Assembly (NCBI GenBank): GCA_946885435.1 | Contig: CAMPGL010000031.1 | Location: 1 to 15,392, forward strand | Length of the DNA stretch: 15,392 nucleotides | Direction: 5' to 3' | Source: an uncultured Brevundimonas sp. | GTDB taxonomy: Bacteria > Pseudomonadota > Alphaproteobacteria > Caulobacterales > Caulobacteraceae | In this document: one piece after another, positions 7,792 to 15,100 of the stretch | Numbering within the stretch: position 1 is the stretch's first letter | Layout: the number at the start of each line of letters is the position of its first letter | Translations under genes and position numbers: made by a program | Notes under the pieces: generated by a model | What the model was told of the DNA's origin: nothing | Databases searched by the model: none | The model's input: only the letters and a program-made list of their open reading frames with translations

Positions 7792-8583
7792 ATGCCCATC
7801 GCCCGCCTCGACAGCCGCGCCCTGGTCGCCGTCACCGGCCCGGACGCCCGCGCCTTCCTGCACAACCTGCTCACCCAGGATGTCGAGAGCCTCGCCGCCG
7901 GCGGACTTCGCTTCGGCGCCCTGCTGGGTCCTCAGGGCCGCCTGCTGTTCGACCTGTTCCTGATCGGCGCCGAAGATGGCGTCCTGCTGGACTGCGCGGC
8001 TGACCGGCGCGACACCCTCATTCAGCGCCTGTCCATCTACCGACTGCGCGCCGACGTCCGTGTAGCGGCCGACGACCGGCCGGTCTTTGCGGCCTGGGAC
8101 GAGGAGGCGCCCCTCGGCTGGCCCGGCGATCCGCGGCTGCCGGGGCTCGGCCTGCGAGGATACGGCATGGACGCCGCCCCCACCGCATCCGAGGACGATT
8201 ATCGGCGCCACCAGCTCTCGCTCGGCGTTCCCGACCCGGCCCGCGATGCGAAGCCCGATGCGGACTATCCGATCGAGGCCGACTTCGACCTGCTGAACGG
8301 GATCGATTTCCAGAAGGGCTGCTTCATCGGTCAGGAGACGACGTCGCGCATGAAGCGGCGCGGCAAGGTGAAGACACGGCTGCTGCCGCTGACCTTCGAC
8401 GGCCAGCCGCCGGCGTTCGGCGCAGAGGTGCTGTCGAGCGAGCTGAGGGCCGGCGAGGTCCGCTCGGGCCACGACGGTCGCGCCATGGCCCTGCTTCGCC
8501 TCGACCGCCTTGATAATCTCACCGTAGATGGCCGGCCCTGCCGCGCCGAGCCGCCCGACTGGATCAGGCCGGCCCTCGGCTAG
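7792..8583 (+). CDS. ygfZ: YgfZ/GcvT-domain folate-binding protein
   Basis: YgfZ (mitochondrial relative Iba57/CAF17) binds tetrahydrofolate and supports iron-sulfur enzymes, including the tRNA methylthiotransferase MiaB. The 263-residue protein has the family signature KGCFIGQE at 175-182, with invariant Cys177. It lies within FDLLNGIDFQKGCFIGQETT, followed by the basic RMKRRGKVKTRLLPL. The N-terminal GcvT-like half has VTGPDARAFLHNLLTQD (14-30) and a Gly-rich turn GALLGPQGRLLFDLFL (42-57). Length is slightly short compared with E. coli YgfZ but usual for alphaproteobacteria. The ATG at 7792 gives a standard N-terminus; it lies 39 bases after the kinase and may have its own promoter. The last 20 bases overlap the convergent acyltransferase gene. 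Confidence 0.93.
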   Translation: MPIARLDSRALVAVTGPDARAFLHNLLTQDVESLAAGGLRFGALLGPQGRLLFDLFLIGAEDGVLLDCAADRRDTLIQRLSIYRLRADVRVAADDRPVFAAWDEEAPLGWPGDPRLPGLGLRGYGMDAAPTASEDDYRRHQLSLGVPDPARDAKPDADYPIEADFDLLNGIDFQKGCFIGQETTSRMKRRGKVKTRLLPLTFDGQPPAFGAEVLSSELRAGEVRSGHDGRAMALLRLDRLDNLTVDGRPCRAEPPDWIRPALG

Positions 8584-10612
8584 CCTGATAAGCCTCGACC
8601 CGGGCAAGGGCGTCCGCTTCCAGATCGGCCCAGAAAAGGTTGTACGGCGGCGACTTCCGCCGGTCGGCCCAGGTCCCTGACGGCTGCAGCGACGGCGAGC
8701 GCGGCGCGGAGTGGCGCAGCAGGCCGTCCCGGCACGTCGTCTCGACCTGGCGCGCCAGGAGCGCCGGCCGGGCGCCCCACTCTAGGCCGGTCGCGTTGGC
8801 GGCGCCGAGGCTGAGGCGCGCCGGCGCCACTGCCTCCGTGGCGGAGCCCAGGACAGGATTGACGCACAGCGCCGAGCGTCCCTCCAGACCCATCAGGTCG
8901 CCGCGGGGGGTCCACACCTGGGCGCGTTCAAGCCGCCGGCGGGCCACGTCCTCGGCGCCCTCCCGCACCTGGGCGTAGGCGACGACGCATCCTGACTGGG
9001 CGCGCGAGCGGCAGGCCGGCAGGAGGTCGGTCGGATCGTGCTCGTCAGCCGGGACGATGGCGTCGATGACATAGACGGCCGCAAGGCGGTCGCGGATCGT
9101 CGGGTCTTCGGTCAGGACCTCGTCAGCCAGGCGCGCGGCGAGCTCTGCGCCCTGCCCCACCCCGGCGATGACCAGCGGCCGGCCCGGGTCGGCGACCGCG
9201 CGATAGCGGTCGAAGGCGGCGCGGATGTCGCGATAGGCATAGGCCCGCGCCTCGCGCGCATCGTCCCTGAGCGTCAACTGGGTGTAGAGACTGCTCTGCC
9301 GATAGCGTGGCGCATAGATCCGGCCGACCCGCGCGAAAGGCCCAGCGTAGTTGGGAAGCATCACCCGCTGCAGCAGCGCCGCCGAGCGACGGTCGTCGAT
9401 CGGACCCAGCCAGTGCTCGCCCCCGTCGTAGGTGGTCGGGTGGATGAAGAAGATGTCCGCCGCCCCCGGCGGGTCGGTGGCCACGCCGACCGGGAGCGCC
9501 CAGGCGTCGGGCGAGGCGTAGTCCGGGCGCTCCGGCCGCTCGTAGGTCTGGAACGGCACCTTGGGATCCAGCCCGGTGCGCATGATGTCTTCCCACCAGA
9601 CGAACGCCGCCGCGGCCAGCACGGTCACCACCGTCAGGCCGATCACGGCCGCCGCCTTGCTGAACAGACGACGAGGCGGCCGGGGCTCCTGCGCCTCGGC
9701 CTGCCTCAGCGCCGCGTAGGTTTCCTTCGGCCAACGTCTGTGGACCCAGAACCATTCCTCCGGCCGTTCGCGGACGCGCTCCTCGACCCAGGCGTTGACC
9801 GTCTCGACGGCCCGATGGATGTCGGCCGCACGGTCGCCGGTCTGCTCCAGACGGATCGGGTCGTGGACGATGGCGCGGTAGCGGGCGCCCTTCAGCCGCT
9901 GGACCGACATGGGCTGCAGCACCGTGTCGTAACGCAACGCCAGCTTGCTGGGCCCCGGCGCCGTGTGGGCGGGGTGGCCGAAGAAGTCCACCGGCAGACC
10001 GGCGTTGAACTTCTGGTCGTTCATCAGGGCGACCGACTGGCCGCGCGAAAGCGCCGCCATCAGATCCCGCGTCGCCTCGCCCTTGGGTGCGAACAGCTCG
10101 ACCCCATAGGCCGCGCGGCCCTTCTTCACTCGGGCGTCGATGTAGGGATTGTTCATCGCCCGATAGGTCATCAGGCAGGTGACGCCGCTCTCGACGATGG
10201 TGGCCGGCATCACCTCCCAGTTGGCGAAGTGGCCGGACATGAAGACCACCGGCTCGCCCCGGGCGCGGATTTCGGCAAGCCGCTCTCCGTTGACCACCTC
10301 GACGCGACCGGTCGCCGGCCGGATGCGGTCCATCAGGGGAAACTCGGCGAAGGCGCGGCCGACGTTGTCCCACTGGGCGTCGAGCAGGCGCGCGCGCTCC
10401 TCCTCCCCCATCTCCGGGAAGGCCAGCTTGAGGTTGTCGCTGGCCGTACGGTGGCTGGGGGTCAGGGGCCCGACCCTGCGGAACAGCCAGCCCCCGAAGG
10501 CCGAGGCCGTATCGACCGGCAGGGCGCGCAGCAGCCCGCTGACGGCGTCATAGGCCAGGGCCTCGATGCGCCAGCCGATCTTCTCCAGCAGGTTCGGGTT
10601 CTGGAGCGACAC
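8564..10612 (-). CDS. Fusion: LpxL/HtrB-type lipid A acyltransferase + transmembrane helix + DUF3089 domain
   Basis: One uninterrupted 682-residue frame. Residues 1-305 are a lysophospholipid/lipid A acyltransferase domain with the catalytic HX4E motif in SGHFANWE (His128, Glu133), a conserved NDQKF region (198-202) and the C-terminal WFWVHRRWP (287-295). These enzymes add a secondary acyl chain to Kdo-lipid A at the inner membrane. A basic stretch (RPPRR) precedes a transmembrane helix at about 319-338. Residues 386-665 resemble DUF3089, an alpha/beta-hydrolase-like family, with FFIHPTTYDGG (388-398), RIYAPRYRQ and YNLFWADLE near the end. The expected nucleophile elbow GxSxG reads GVGQG (484-488), with Gly486 in place of Ser, so the domain is probably not a standard hydrolase. 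The GTG start lies three bases after the upstream glycosyltransferase. By the positive-inside rule the DUF3089 part would be periplasmic. Confidence 0.85.
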   Translation of the reverse strand: MSLQNPNLLEKIGWRIEALAYDAVSGLLRALPVDTASAFGGWLFRRVGPLTPSHRTASDNLKLAFPEMGEEERARLLDAQWDNVGRAFAEFPLMDRIRPATGRVEVVNGERLAEIRARGEPVVFMSGHFANWEVMPATIVESGVTCLMTYRAMNNPYIDARVKKGRAAYGVELFAPKGEATRDLMAALSRGQSVALMNDQKFNAGLPVDFFGHPAHTAPGPSKLALRYDTVLQPMSVQRLKGARYRAIVHDPIRLEQTGDRAADIHRAVETVNAWVEERVRERPEEWFWVHRRWPKETYAALRQAEAQEPRPPRRLFSKAAAVIGLTVVTVLAAAAFVWWEDIMRTGLDPKVPFQTYERPERPDYASPDAWALPVGVATDPPGAADIFFIHPTTYDGGEHWLGPIDDRRSAALLQRVMLPNYAGPFARVGRIYAPRYRQSSLYTQLTLRDDAREARAYAYRDIRAAFDRYRAVADPGRPLVIAGVGQGAELAARLADEVLTEDPTIRDRLAAVYVIDAIVPADEHDPTDLLPACRSRAQSGCVVAYAQVREGAEDVARRRLERAQVWTPRGDLMGLEGRSALCVNPVLGSATEAVAPARLSLGAANATGLEWGARPALLARQVETTCRDGLLRHSAPRSPSLQPSGTWADRRKSPPYNLFWADLEADALARVEAYQASRGPA

Positions 10613-10615
10613 GGC

Positions 10616-11350
10616 TCAGTCGCCGCCGAACCGGCGGCGCAGCCGCGTCAGCCGCTTGTCGATGGATCGCTTCAGCTTGGGCAGGAAACCCTTGGCGCGC
10701 GCCTTTCGGAACGGGTCCTCGACGTGGGCCTCGCCGCCGATGTGCACCGCCGAGCCCGGGTTCAGGAAGGTCATGGCGAAGCCGTCGCGCTTCATGCGGT
10801 AGCTGAGGATCTCCTCCGAACCATGCGCCGCGAAAGGCCCATAACGTTTGAAGGTCTCCAGCCGGACCAGGCTCGGATTGAAGCTGTAGCCGAACCATTC
10901 GGGATGGGCGTCGGGCGGCATGCGGAGCACGTCGGCCCGGCCGTCCAGCGGCTGCAACCGCTCGCGGTACCTGGGGGCCAGCTCCATCACCTTGCGCACG
11001 CAGGCCACCGCGATCTCCGGATGGCTCTCCAGAACATCGCGGCACGGCTGCAGGAAGCCCCCCGTCTCGAAGCGCCAGTCGTCCTCGCAGTGGAAGACGT
11101 AAGGCGTGCGCACCTCCGAGTAGGCCCGGTCGATCGAGCGCATCTGGCCGATGTTCGGCTCGTTGAAGAGCAGGTCATACTCGGGGAAGCGCGCCCGGAT
11201 CCTTTCCGCCATTTTCGGGTCGGCCGAGTCCTCCACGATGATCCGGCGCGCGAAGCCGCCGGGCTCTGCGGCCTCCAGGCTGGCGAGCGTCTCCTCGAGC
11301 AGGTCGAACCGGCCGCAGGAGGTGACCACCAGGGTGATGTCCCCACTCAA
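10616..11350 (-). CDS. Glycosyltransferase family 2-like protein (GT-A fold), probable LPS enzyme
   Basis: The 244-residue cytoplasmic protein begins like a GT-A glycosyltransferase (ITLVVTSCGRFDLLEETLASL at 5-25, then RIIVEDSAD). It has a metal/nucleotide-sugar motif CEDDW at 88-92, the equivalent of DXD, after TPYVFH. NPSLVR and GSEEILSYRMKRDG fit the acceptor side. The C-terminus is rich in Arg and Lys (KLKRSIDKRLTRLRRRF), which may hold it to the membrane. The sugar and acceptor cannot be read from sequence. The frame has no ATG in a suitable place. A TTG at 11350 overlaps the upstream stop as TTGA and has GGGAGG five bases before it. It lies between a WaaE-like transferase and the acyltransferase fusion, so a role in the LPS core is likely. 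Confidence 0.82.
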   Translation of the reverse strand: MSGDITLVVTSCGRFDLLEETLASLEAAEPGGFARRIIVEDSADPKMAERIRARFPEYDLLFNEPNIGQMRSIDRAYSEVRTPYVFHCEDDWRFETGGFLQPCRDVLESHPEIAVACVRKVMELAPRYRERLQPLDGRADVLRMPPDAHPEWFGYSFNPSLVRLETFKRYGPFAAHGSEEILSYRMKRDGFAMTFLNPGSAVHIGGEAHVEDPFRKARAKGFLPKLKRSIDKRLTRLRRRFGGD

Positions 11351-12114
11351 GCGCGCGCCTCCCGCTGGGCCTTGAGGATGCGCAGCAGCCGGCGCACCCG
11401 CATCTCGGCGGCGATGTGGCTGGACTGCAGCCCGAACATGCCGCCGGTGAAGTTCCGACGGAGCAGATAGTAGCGGATGAACACCAGCGGATATTCGAAC
11501 GGGAGCCGCAGGGTGACCAGCAGCGGCGACTTCCTCAGCTCCTTGGCCTGGAGATGGGTGTAGCGGTCCAGTTTCTGGCGAACGTGCTCGATGGAGCGGT
11601 TGGAATAGTGCAGCGCCGGGTGGCTCAGCTGGCCCACGCGCTCGTGCTTGGTGTCCACCGTGTCGTGGACCAGGCTGTCGCGAAAGCGGACGCGGCGGCG
11701 GTCATACAGCCGGACGTAGTTGTGCGATTCGGCCCACAGGCGCGGCTTCCGATGGCCGGGGAACACCACCGGCATGCGCACGCGATAGGCCGCCAGCGGG
11801 GGCTGGCCGATCGACAGCAGGGTGCGGATCTCCTCGGCCAGTTCGGGCGTCACCACCTCGTCGGCGTCGAGGTTCAGGACCCAGTCATAGGCCGCGCAAT
11901 CCTCGGCGTAGCGCTTCTGGGGGCCATAGCCGTCCCAATCGCGGTGAAACACGCGTGCGCCGAGCTCTCGGGCGATCTCCACGGTCCGGTCCGTGGAGCC
12001 GGAATCCACGACGACGATCTCGTCGGCGAGCCCTTTCACGGCCTCGATACACCGAGCGATGCGGTCCGCCTCGTCCCTGGCGATGATGCAGCAGCTGAGC
12101 CGGACCCGCCCCAC
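11347..12114 (-). CDS. Glycosyltransferase family 2, WaaE/KdtX (LgtF-like) type
   Basis: This 255-residue GT-A enzyme probably adds a hexose to the inner LPS core at the cytoplasmic membrane face. Motifs are LSCCIIARDEADRIARCI (6-23), DEIVVVDSGSTDRT (31-44), HRDWDGYGPQKRYA (57-70) and the DXD motif in WVLNLDADEV (78-87; Asp83, Asp85). These are typical of the WaaE/KdtX/LgtF group. The C-terminal part is basic and aromatic (LPFEYPLVFIRYYLLRR), suggesting membrane association. The GTG at 12114 was chosen because AAGGGA lies seven bases upstream and it starts just before the first strand. A longer ATG start at 12177 would overlap kdsA by 52 bases and adds an unrelated Arg-rich leader. The gap after kdsA is 11 bases. 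Confidence 0.87.
   Translation of the reverse strand: MGRVRLSCCIIARDEADRIARCIEAVKGLADEIVVVDSGSTDRTVEIARELGARVFHRDWDGYGPQKRYAEDCAAYDWVLNLDADEVVTPELAEEIRTLLSIGQPPLAAYRVRMPVVFPGHRKPRLWAESHNYVRLYDRRRVRFRDSLVHDTVDTKHERVGQLSHPALHYSNRSIEHVRQKLDRYTHLQAKELRKSPLLVTLRLPFEYPLVFIRYYLLRRNFTGGMFGLQSSHIAAEMRVRRLLRILKAQREARA
11356..11361 (-). promoter_or_regulatory. Ribosome binding site supporting a TTG start
   Basis: GGGAGG on the minus strand lies five bases before the TTG at 11350, inside the end of the preceding glycosyltransferase gene. It supports the TTG as the true start of the second glycosyltransferase. Confidence 0.6.
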
Positions 12115-12121
12115 GGTCCCG

Positions 12122-12127
12122 TCCCTT
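12122..12127 (-). promoter_or_regulatory. Ribosome binding site supporting a GTG start
   Basis: AAGGGA on the minus strand lies seven bases before the GTG at 12114 and overlaps the TAA stop of kdsA. It favours the short start of the WaaE-like glycosyltransferase over the upstream ATG at 12177. Confidence 0.6.
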
Positions 12128-12974
12128 AAGCGGAGCGGCGCTTGGTCAGCGCGTCGTATTCCAGAAGCTCGGCGCACAGCGCCTCGAACTGGCTGAGCGG
12201 CACCATGTTAGGCCCGTCCGACGGCGCGTGATCCGGATCCGGGTGGGTCTCCATGAAGACGCAGTCGACGCCGACCGCCACCGCCGCGCGCGCCAGCACC
12301 GGCACGAACTCGCGCTGGCCGCCCGAGGAGGTCCCCTGCCCGCCCGGCTGCTGCACGGAGTGGGTGGCGTCGTAGACGATGGGACAGCCGATCTCGCGCA
12401 TGATCGGCAGGGAGCGCATGTCGGACACCAGGGTGTTGTAGCCGAAGCTGACCCCGCGCTCGCAGGCCATGACGTTCGGATTGCCAGCGCCCGTGACCTT
12501 GGCGATCACGTTCTTCATGTCCCAGGGGGCCAGGAACTGGCCCTTCTTGATGTTGATGGTCCGGCCGGTCCTCGCCGCGGCGACGAGGAGGTCCGTCTGA
12601 CGGCAGAGGAAGGCCGGAATCTGGATGACGTCTACGGCTTCTGCGACCGGCGCGCAGTGGTCGATCTCGTGCACGTCCGTGAGGGTCGGCATGCCCGTCG
12701 TCTCGCGGATCTCGGCGAAGATCGGCAGCGAATCCTTCAGCCCGATACCGCGCGCGGCGTTGGCCGAGGTGCGGTTCGCCTTGTCATAGGAGGTCTTGTA
12801 GATCATCCCGACGCCGAGCCGGTCGGCGATCTCCTTGAGCGCAGCGGCCGTCTCCAGGGCGTGCTGGCGGCTCTCCATCTGGCAGGGGCCGGCGATGAAG
12901 GCGAGCCGCTCGCCGCCGCCGATCACCACGGGGCGGGGGGTCTTCAACTCGATGCGGGCGTTAGGGGAGGTCAC
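12126..12974 (-). CDS. kdsA: 3-deoxy-8-phosphooctulonate synthase (Kdo-8-P synthase)
   Basis: KdsA condenses phosphoenolpyruvate with arabinose-5-phosphate to make Kdo-8-phosphate, the precursor of the Kdo that joins lipid A to the LPS core. The 282-residue cytoplasmic protein has [10 protein letters not shown] (26-35), [12 protein letters not shown] (59-70), LTDVHE (98-103), [14 protein letters not shown] (117-130), [14 protein letters not shown] (140-153) and [15 protein letters not shown] (241-255). Cys31, His205, Glu242 and Asp253 match the metal ligands of metal-dependent KdsA; the metal-free E. coli type has Asn at the first position. A GTG at 12974 is the start, with AAGGA six bases upstream and the right family length. 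The open frame continues further upstream but without homology. It is first in the envelope gene block. Confidence 0.97.
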   Translation of the reverse strand: MTSPNARIELKTPRPVVIGGGERLAFIAGPCQMESRQHALETAAALKEIADRLGVGMIYKTSYDKANRTSANAARGIGLKDSLPIFAEIRETTGMPTLTDVHEIDHCAPVAEAVDVIQIPAFLCRQTDLLVAAARTGRTINIKKGQFLAPWDMKNVIAKVTGAGNPNVMACERGVSFGYNTLVSDMRSLPIMREIGCPIVYDATHSVQQPGGQGTSSGGQREFVPVLARAAVAVGVDCVFMETHPDPDHAPSDGPNMVPLSQFEALCAELLEYDALTKRRSA

Positions 12975-12980
12975 GACAGG

Positions 12981-12985
12981 TCCTT
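12981..12985 (-). promoter_or_regulatory. Ribosome binding site fixing the kdsA GTG start
   Basis: AAGGA on the minus strand lies six bases before the GTG at 12974, an optimal position. It decides against the longer open frame, which extends a further 68 codons upstream. Confidence 0.7.
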
Positions 12986-13034
12986 GAGGTGCGGGCGTGG
13001 CGGCCGTATGCGCGCCCTGAGTGTCGAAGAAGTG

Positions 13035-13055
13035 GCGCGGGGGCAAGGCCCGCGC
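13035..13055. repeat. Short inverted repeat in the kdsA-photolyase divergent region
   Basis: Perfect 7-bp arms (13035-13041 and 13049-13055) flank a 7-base loop within the 104-base region between the kdsA and photolyase starts. The right part, 13043-13055, is a 13-base match to 677-689 in the nusG-guaB hairpin. It could be a regulatory site for either gene or a chance feature of GC-rich DNA. Confidence 0.35.
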
Positions 13056-13078
13056 AAGTCGCAGGAGACGCCCCGGCC

Positions 13079-14509
13079 ATGACCGCCCCCGTGATCCTGT
13101 GGTTCCGACGCGACCTGCGGCTTGCCGACAATCCCGCCGTGGAGGCCGCCCTCCAGTCCGACGCCCCGGTCGTTCCACTCTACATCTGGGACGAGACGCT
13201 CGAAGGCCGCCCCATCGGCGCGGCGTCGCGCTGGTGGCTCGACAAGAGCCTGCGCGCCCTGGCCGGCGATCTGGAACAGCGCGGGTCGTGGCTGATCATT
13301 CGTTCGGGCGACGCTGAAACCGAGGTGTTGCGGCTGGCCGAGGAGACCGGCGCCGGCTGCGTGTTCATGAACCGCCTGTTCGAGCCCGAAGCCTGGGAGC
13401 GCGACCGGCGCCTCGCCGAGGGCGTGAAGGAGACGGGACGCGAGGTCCGGGGCTTCAACGGCGCCCTGCTCGCGGCGCCCGGGTCGGTGCTCACCAAGGC
13501 GGGCGAGCCCTTCAAGGTCTTCACGCCCTTCATGCGGGCGCTCTGGGACCAGGCGCGGCCGCGGCAGGCCCGACGAGCGCCGAAGCAGCTGCCATTTCCT
13601 GAAATGAAGATCGCGTCGCAGACCGTCGACAGTCTCGGCCTGCATCCGACGAAACCGGACTGGTCACGCGGTTTCGACTGGACTCCGGGCGAGGCCGGGG
13701 CGGCCGCCGCCCTCGATCACTTCCTGGAGGAGGCGCTGGCGACCTACGCCGAGGATCGCGACCGGCCGGACCGGGAGGGCACGAGCCGCCTGTCGCCGCA
13801 CCTGCACTTCGGCGAGATCGATCCCTGGCGCGCCGCCCAGGCCGCCCGCGCCGCCGCGGAAGCGGGCGACGTCCCGCACGGCCAGGCCGAGAAGTTCGCC
13901 GCCGAGATCGCCTGGCGCGAGTTCTCCGCCCACCTGCTCTGCGCCTTTCCGAATCTGCCGACCAAGGCCTTCCGCCCCGAGTTCGACCGCATGCCGTGGC
14001 GCAGCGATCCCGAGGGCCTGGAGGCCTGGCGGCGAGGTCTGACGGGCTATCCGCTCGTAGACGCCGGCATGCGCCAGCTCTGGGCGACCGGCTGGATGCA
14101 CAACCGGGTGCGGATGGTCGTGGCCTCCTTCCTGATCAAGGATCTGCTGGTCGACTGGCGCGAGGGCGAGGCCTGGTTCTGGAACACCTTGGTCGACGCC
14201 GACCTCGCCTCCAACGCCCAGAACTGGCAGTGGACCGCCGGCTCCGGCGCCGACGCCGCGCCCTATTTCCGCATCTACAATCCGGTCTCGCAGGGCGAGA
14301 AGTTCGATCCGAAGGGCGACTATGTCCGTCGCTGGGTCCCCGAACTGGCGAACCTGCCGGCCGACGCCATCCACGCGCCCTGGAAGGCGTCGGCGGATGT
14401 CCTCAGGCGGGCGGGCGTCGAGTTGGGCGTGACCTATCCGAAGCCGGTTGTGGACCACGCAGCCGCGAGATTGCGGGCGCTGGATGCCTTGAAGTCCCTG
14501 CGGGGCTAA
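13079..14509 (+). CDS. phrB: Deoxyribodipyrimidine photolyase (class I CPD photolyase)
   Basis: This enzyme repairs UV-induced cyclobutane pyrimidine dimers using light and reduced FAD. The 476-residue protein has the N-terminal antenna (photolyase alpha/beta) domain, starting [16 protein letters not shown] (5-20) and including [10 protein letters not shown]. The FAD-binding helical domain has [13 protein letters not shown] (235-247), EIAWREF (276-282), [20 protein letters not shown] (323-342) and [19 protein letters not shown] (367-385). Trp383, Trp360 and Trp307 align by position with the electron-transfer triad of E. coli PhrB (382, 359, 306), so FAD photoreduction should work. The ATG at 13079 starts at the normal family N-terminus and has AGGAG upstream, though at a long spacing of 11. 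The gene heads a repair cluster with tag and rnhB. Confidence 0.96.
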   Translation: MTAPVILWFRRDLRLADNPAVEAALQSDAPVVPLYIWDETLEGRPIGAASRWWLDKSLRALAGDLEQRGSWLIIRSGDAETEVLRLAEETGAGCVFMNRLFEPEAWERDRRLAEGVKETGREVRGFNGALLAAPGSVLTKAGEPFKVFTPFMRALWDQARPRQARRAPKQLPFPEMKIASQTVDSLGLHPTKPDWSRGFDWTPGEAGAAAALDHFLEEALATYAEDRDRPDREGTSRLSPHLHFGEIDPWRAAQAARAAAEAGDVPHGQAEKFAAEIAWREFSAHLLCAFPNLPTKAFRPEFDRMPWRSDPEGLEAWRRGLTGYPLVDAGMRQLWATGWMHNRVRMVVASFLIKDLLVDWREGEAWFWNTLVDADLASNAQNWQWTAGSGADAAPYFRIYNPVSQGEKFDPKGDYVRRWVPELANLPADAIHAPWKASADVLRRAGVELGVTYPKPVVDHAAARLRALDALKSLRG

Positions 14510-14518
14510 CCTCGGCTC

Positions 14519-15100
14519 ATGACCGAATCGCGCTGCGGCTGGTGCGGGACCGATCCGCTCTACGTCGCCTACCATGACGCCGACTGGGGCGTGCCCGAGT
14601 ACGACGCCCGCGCGCTCTGGGAGAAGCTGGTGCTCGACGGCTTCCAGGCCGGGCTGGCCTGGATCACCATCCTGAGAAAGCGCGAGGCCTTCCGCGCCGC
14701 CTTCGACGGCTTCGAGCCGCGCAGGGTCGCGGCCTACGGCGAGGCCGACCGCCAGCGGCTGCTGAACGACGCGGGCATCGTCCGCTCGGCGGCCAAGATC
14801 GACGCCGCCATCAAGGGCGCGCGCATCTGGTGCGAGATGCAGGACAGCGGCGAGGATTTCTCGGCCTGGCTGTGGGAGTTCGTGGGCGGCCAGCCGATCC
14901 AGAACCAGTGGAGTTCGATGAAGGAGGTCCCGACCCAGACCGCCGAATCGGTCGCCATGGCCAAGGCGCTCAAGGCGCGTGGCTTCAACTTCTGCGGGCC
15001 GGTGATTGTGTACGCCTTTATGCAGGCTGTGGGTATGGTCAACGATCACGTGACCCCCTGCTTCCGCCACGGCGAGGTCCGGGATATGGCCCGGCCGTGA
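14519..15100 (+). CDS. tag: DNA-3-methyladenine glycosylase I
   Basis: Tag removes 3-methyladenine from alkylated DNA, starting base excision repair. The 193-residue protein begins [20 protein letters not shown] (5-24). It holds Cys6, His19, His177 and Cys181, which match the zinc-binding residues of E. coli Tag (Cys4, His17, His175, Cys179). [21 protein letters not shown] (32-52) forms the helix-hairpin region and base pocket, and [21 protein letters not shown] (157-177) is the conserved C-terminal core. Length is normal. It starts nine bases after the photolyase stop with no clear ribosome site, so translation is probably coupled. Its TGA overlaps the rnhB start as GTGA. Confidence 0.97.
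   Translation: MTESRCGWCGTDPLYVAYHDADWGVPEYDARALWEKLVLDGFQAGLAWITILRKREAFRAAFDGFEPRRVAAYGEADRQRLLNDAGIVRSAAKIDAAIKGARIWCEMQDSGEDFSAWLWEFVGGQPIQNQWSSMKEVPTQTAESVAMAKALKARGFNFCGPVIVYAFMQAVGMVNDHVTPCFRHGEVRDMARP

Noticed and set aside
9038..11470. Long plus-strand open frame (810 residues) opposite the acyltransferase and glycosyltransferase genes
   Set aside because: Its translation is His/Arg/Gly-rich without motifs, and it is antisense to three genes with clear family motifs. Such shadows are expected in high-GC DNA with few stop codons.
12989..13078. N-terminal extension of photolyase by 30 residues
   Set aside because: Arg/Pro-rich non-homologous sequence crossing an intergenic inverted repeat; the ATG at 13079 directly precedes the conserved first strand.
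12975..13178. N-terminal extension of kdsA (350-residue form)
   Set aside because: It would overlap the start of photolyase, has no KdsA homology, and the GTG at 12974 has an excellent ribosome site and gives the family length.
13664..15070. Minus-strand open frame (468 residues) opposite photolyase and tag
   Set aside because: Covers two certain genes on the other strand and has no recognisable motif.
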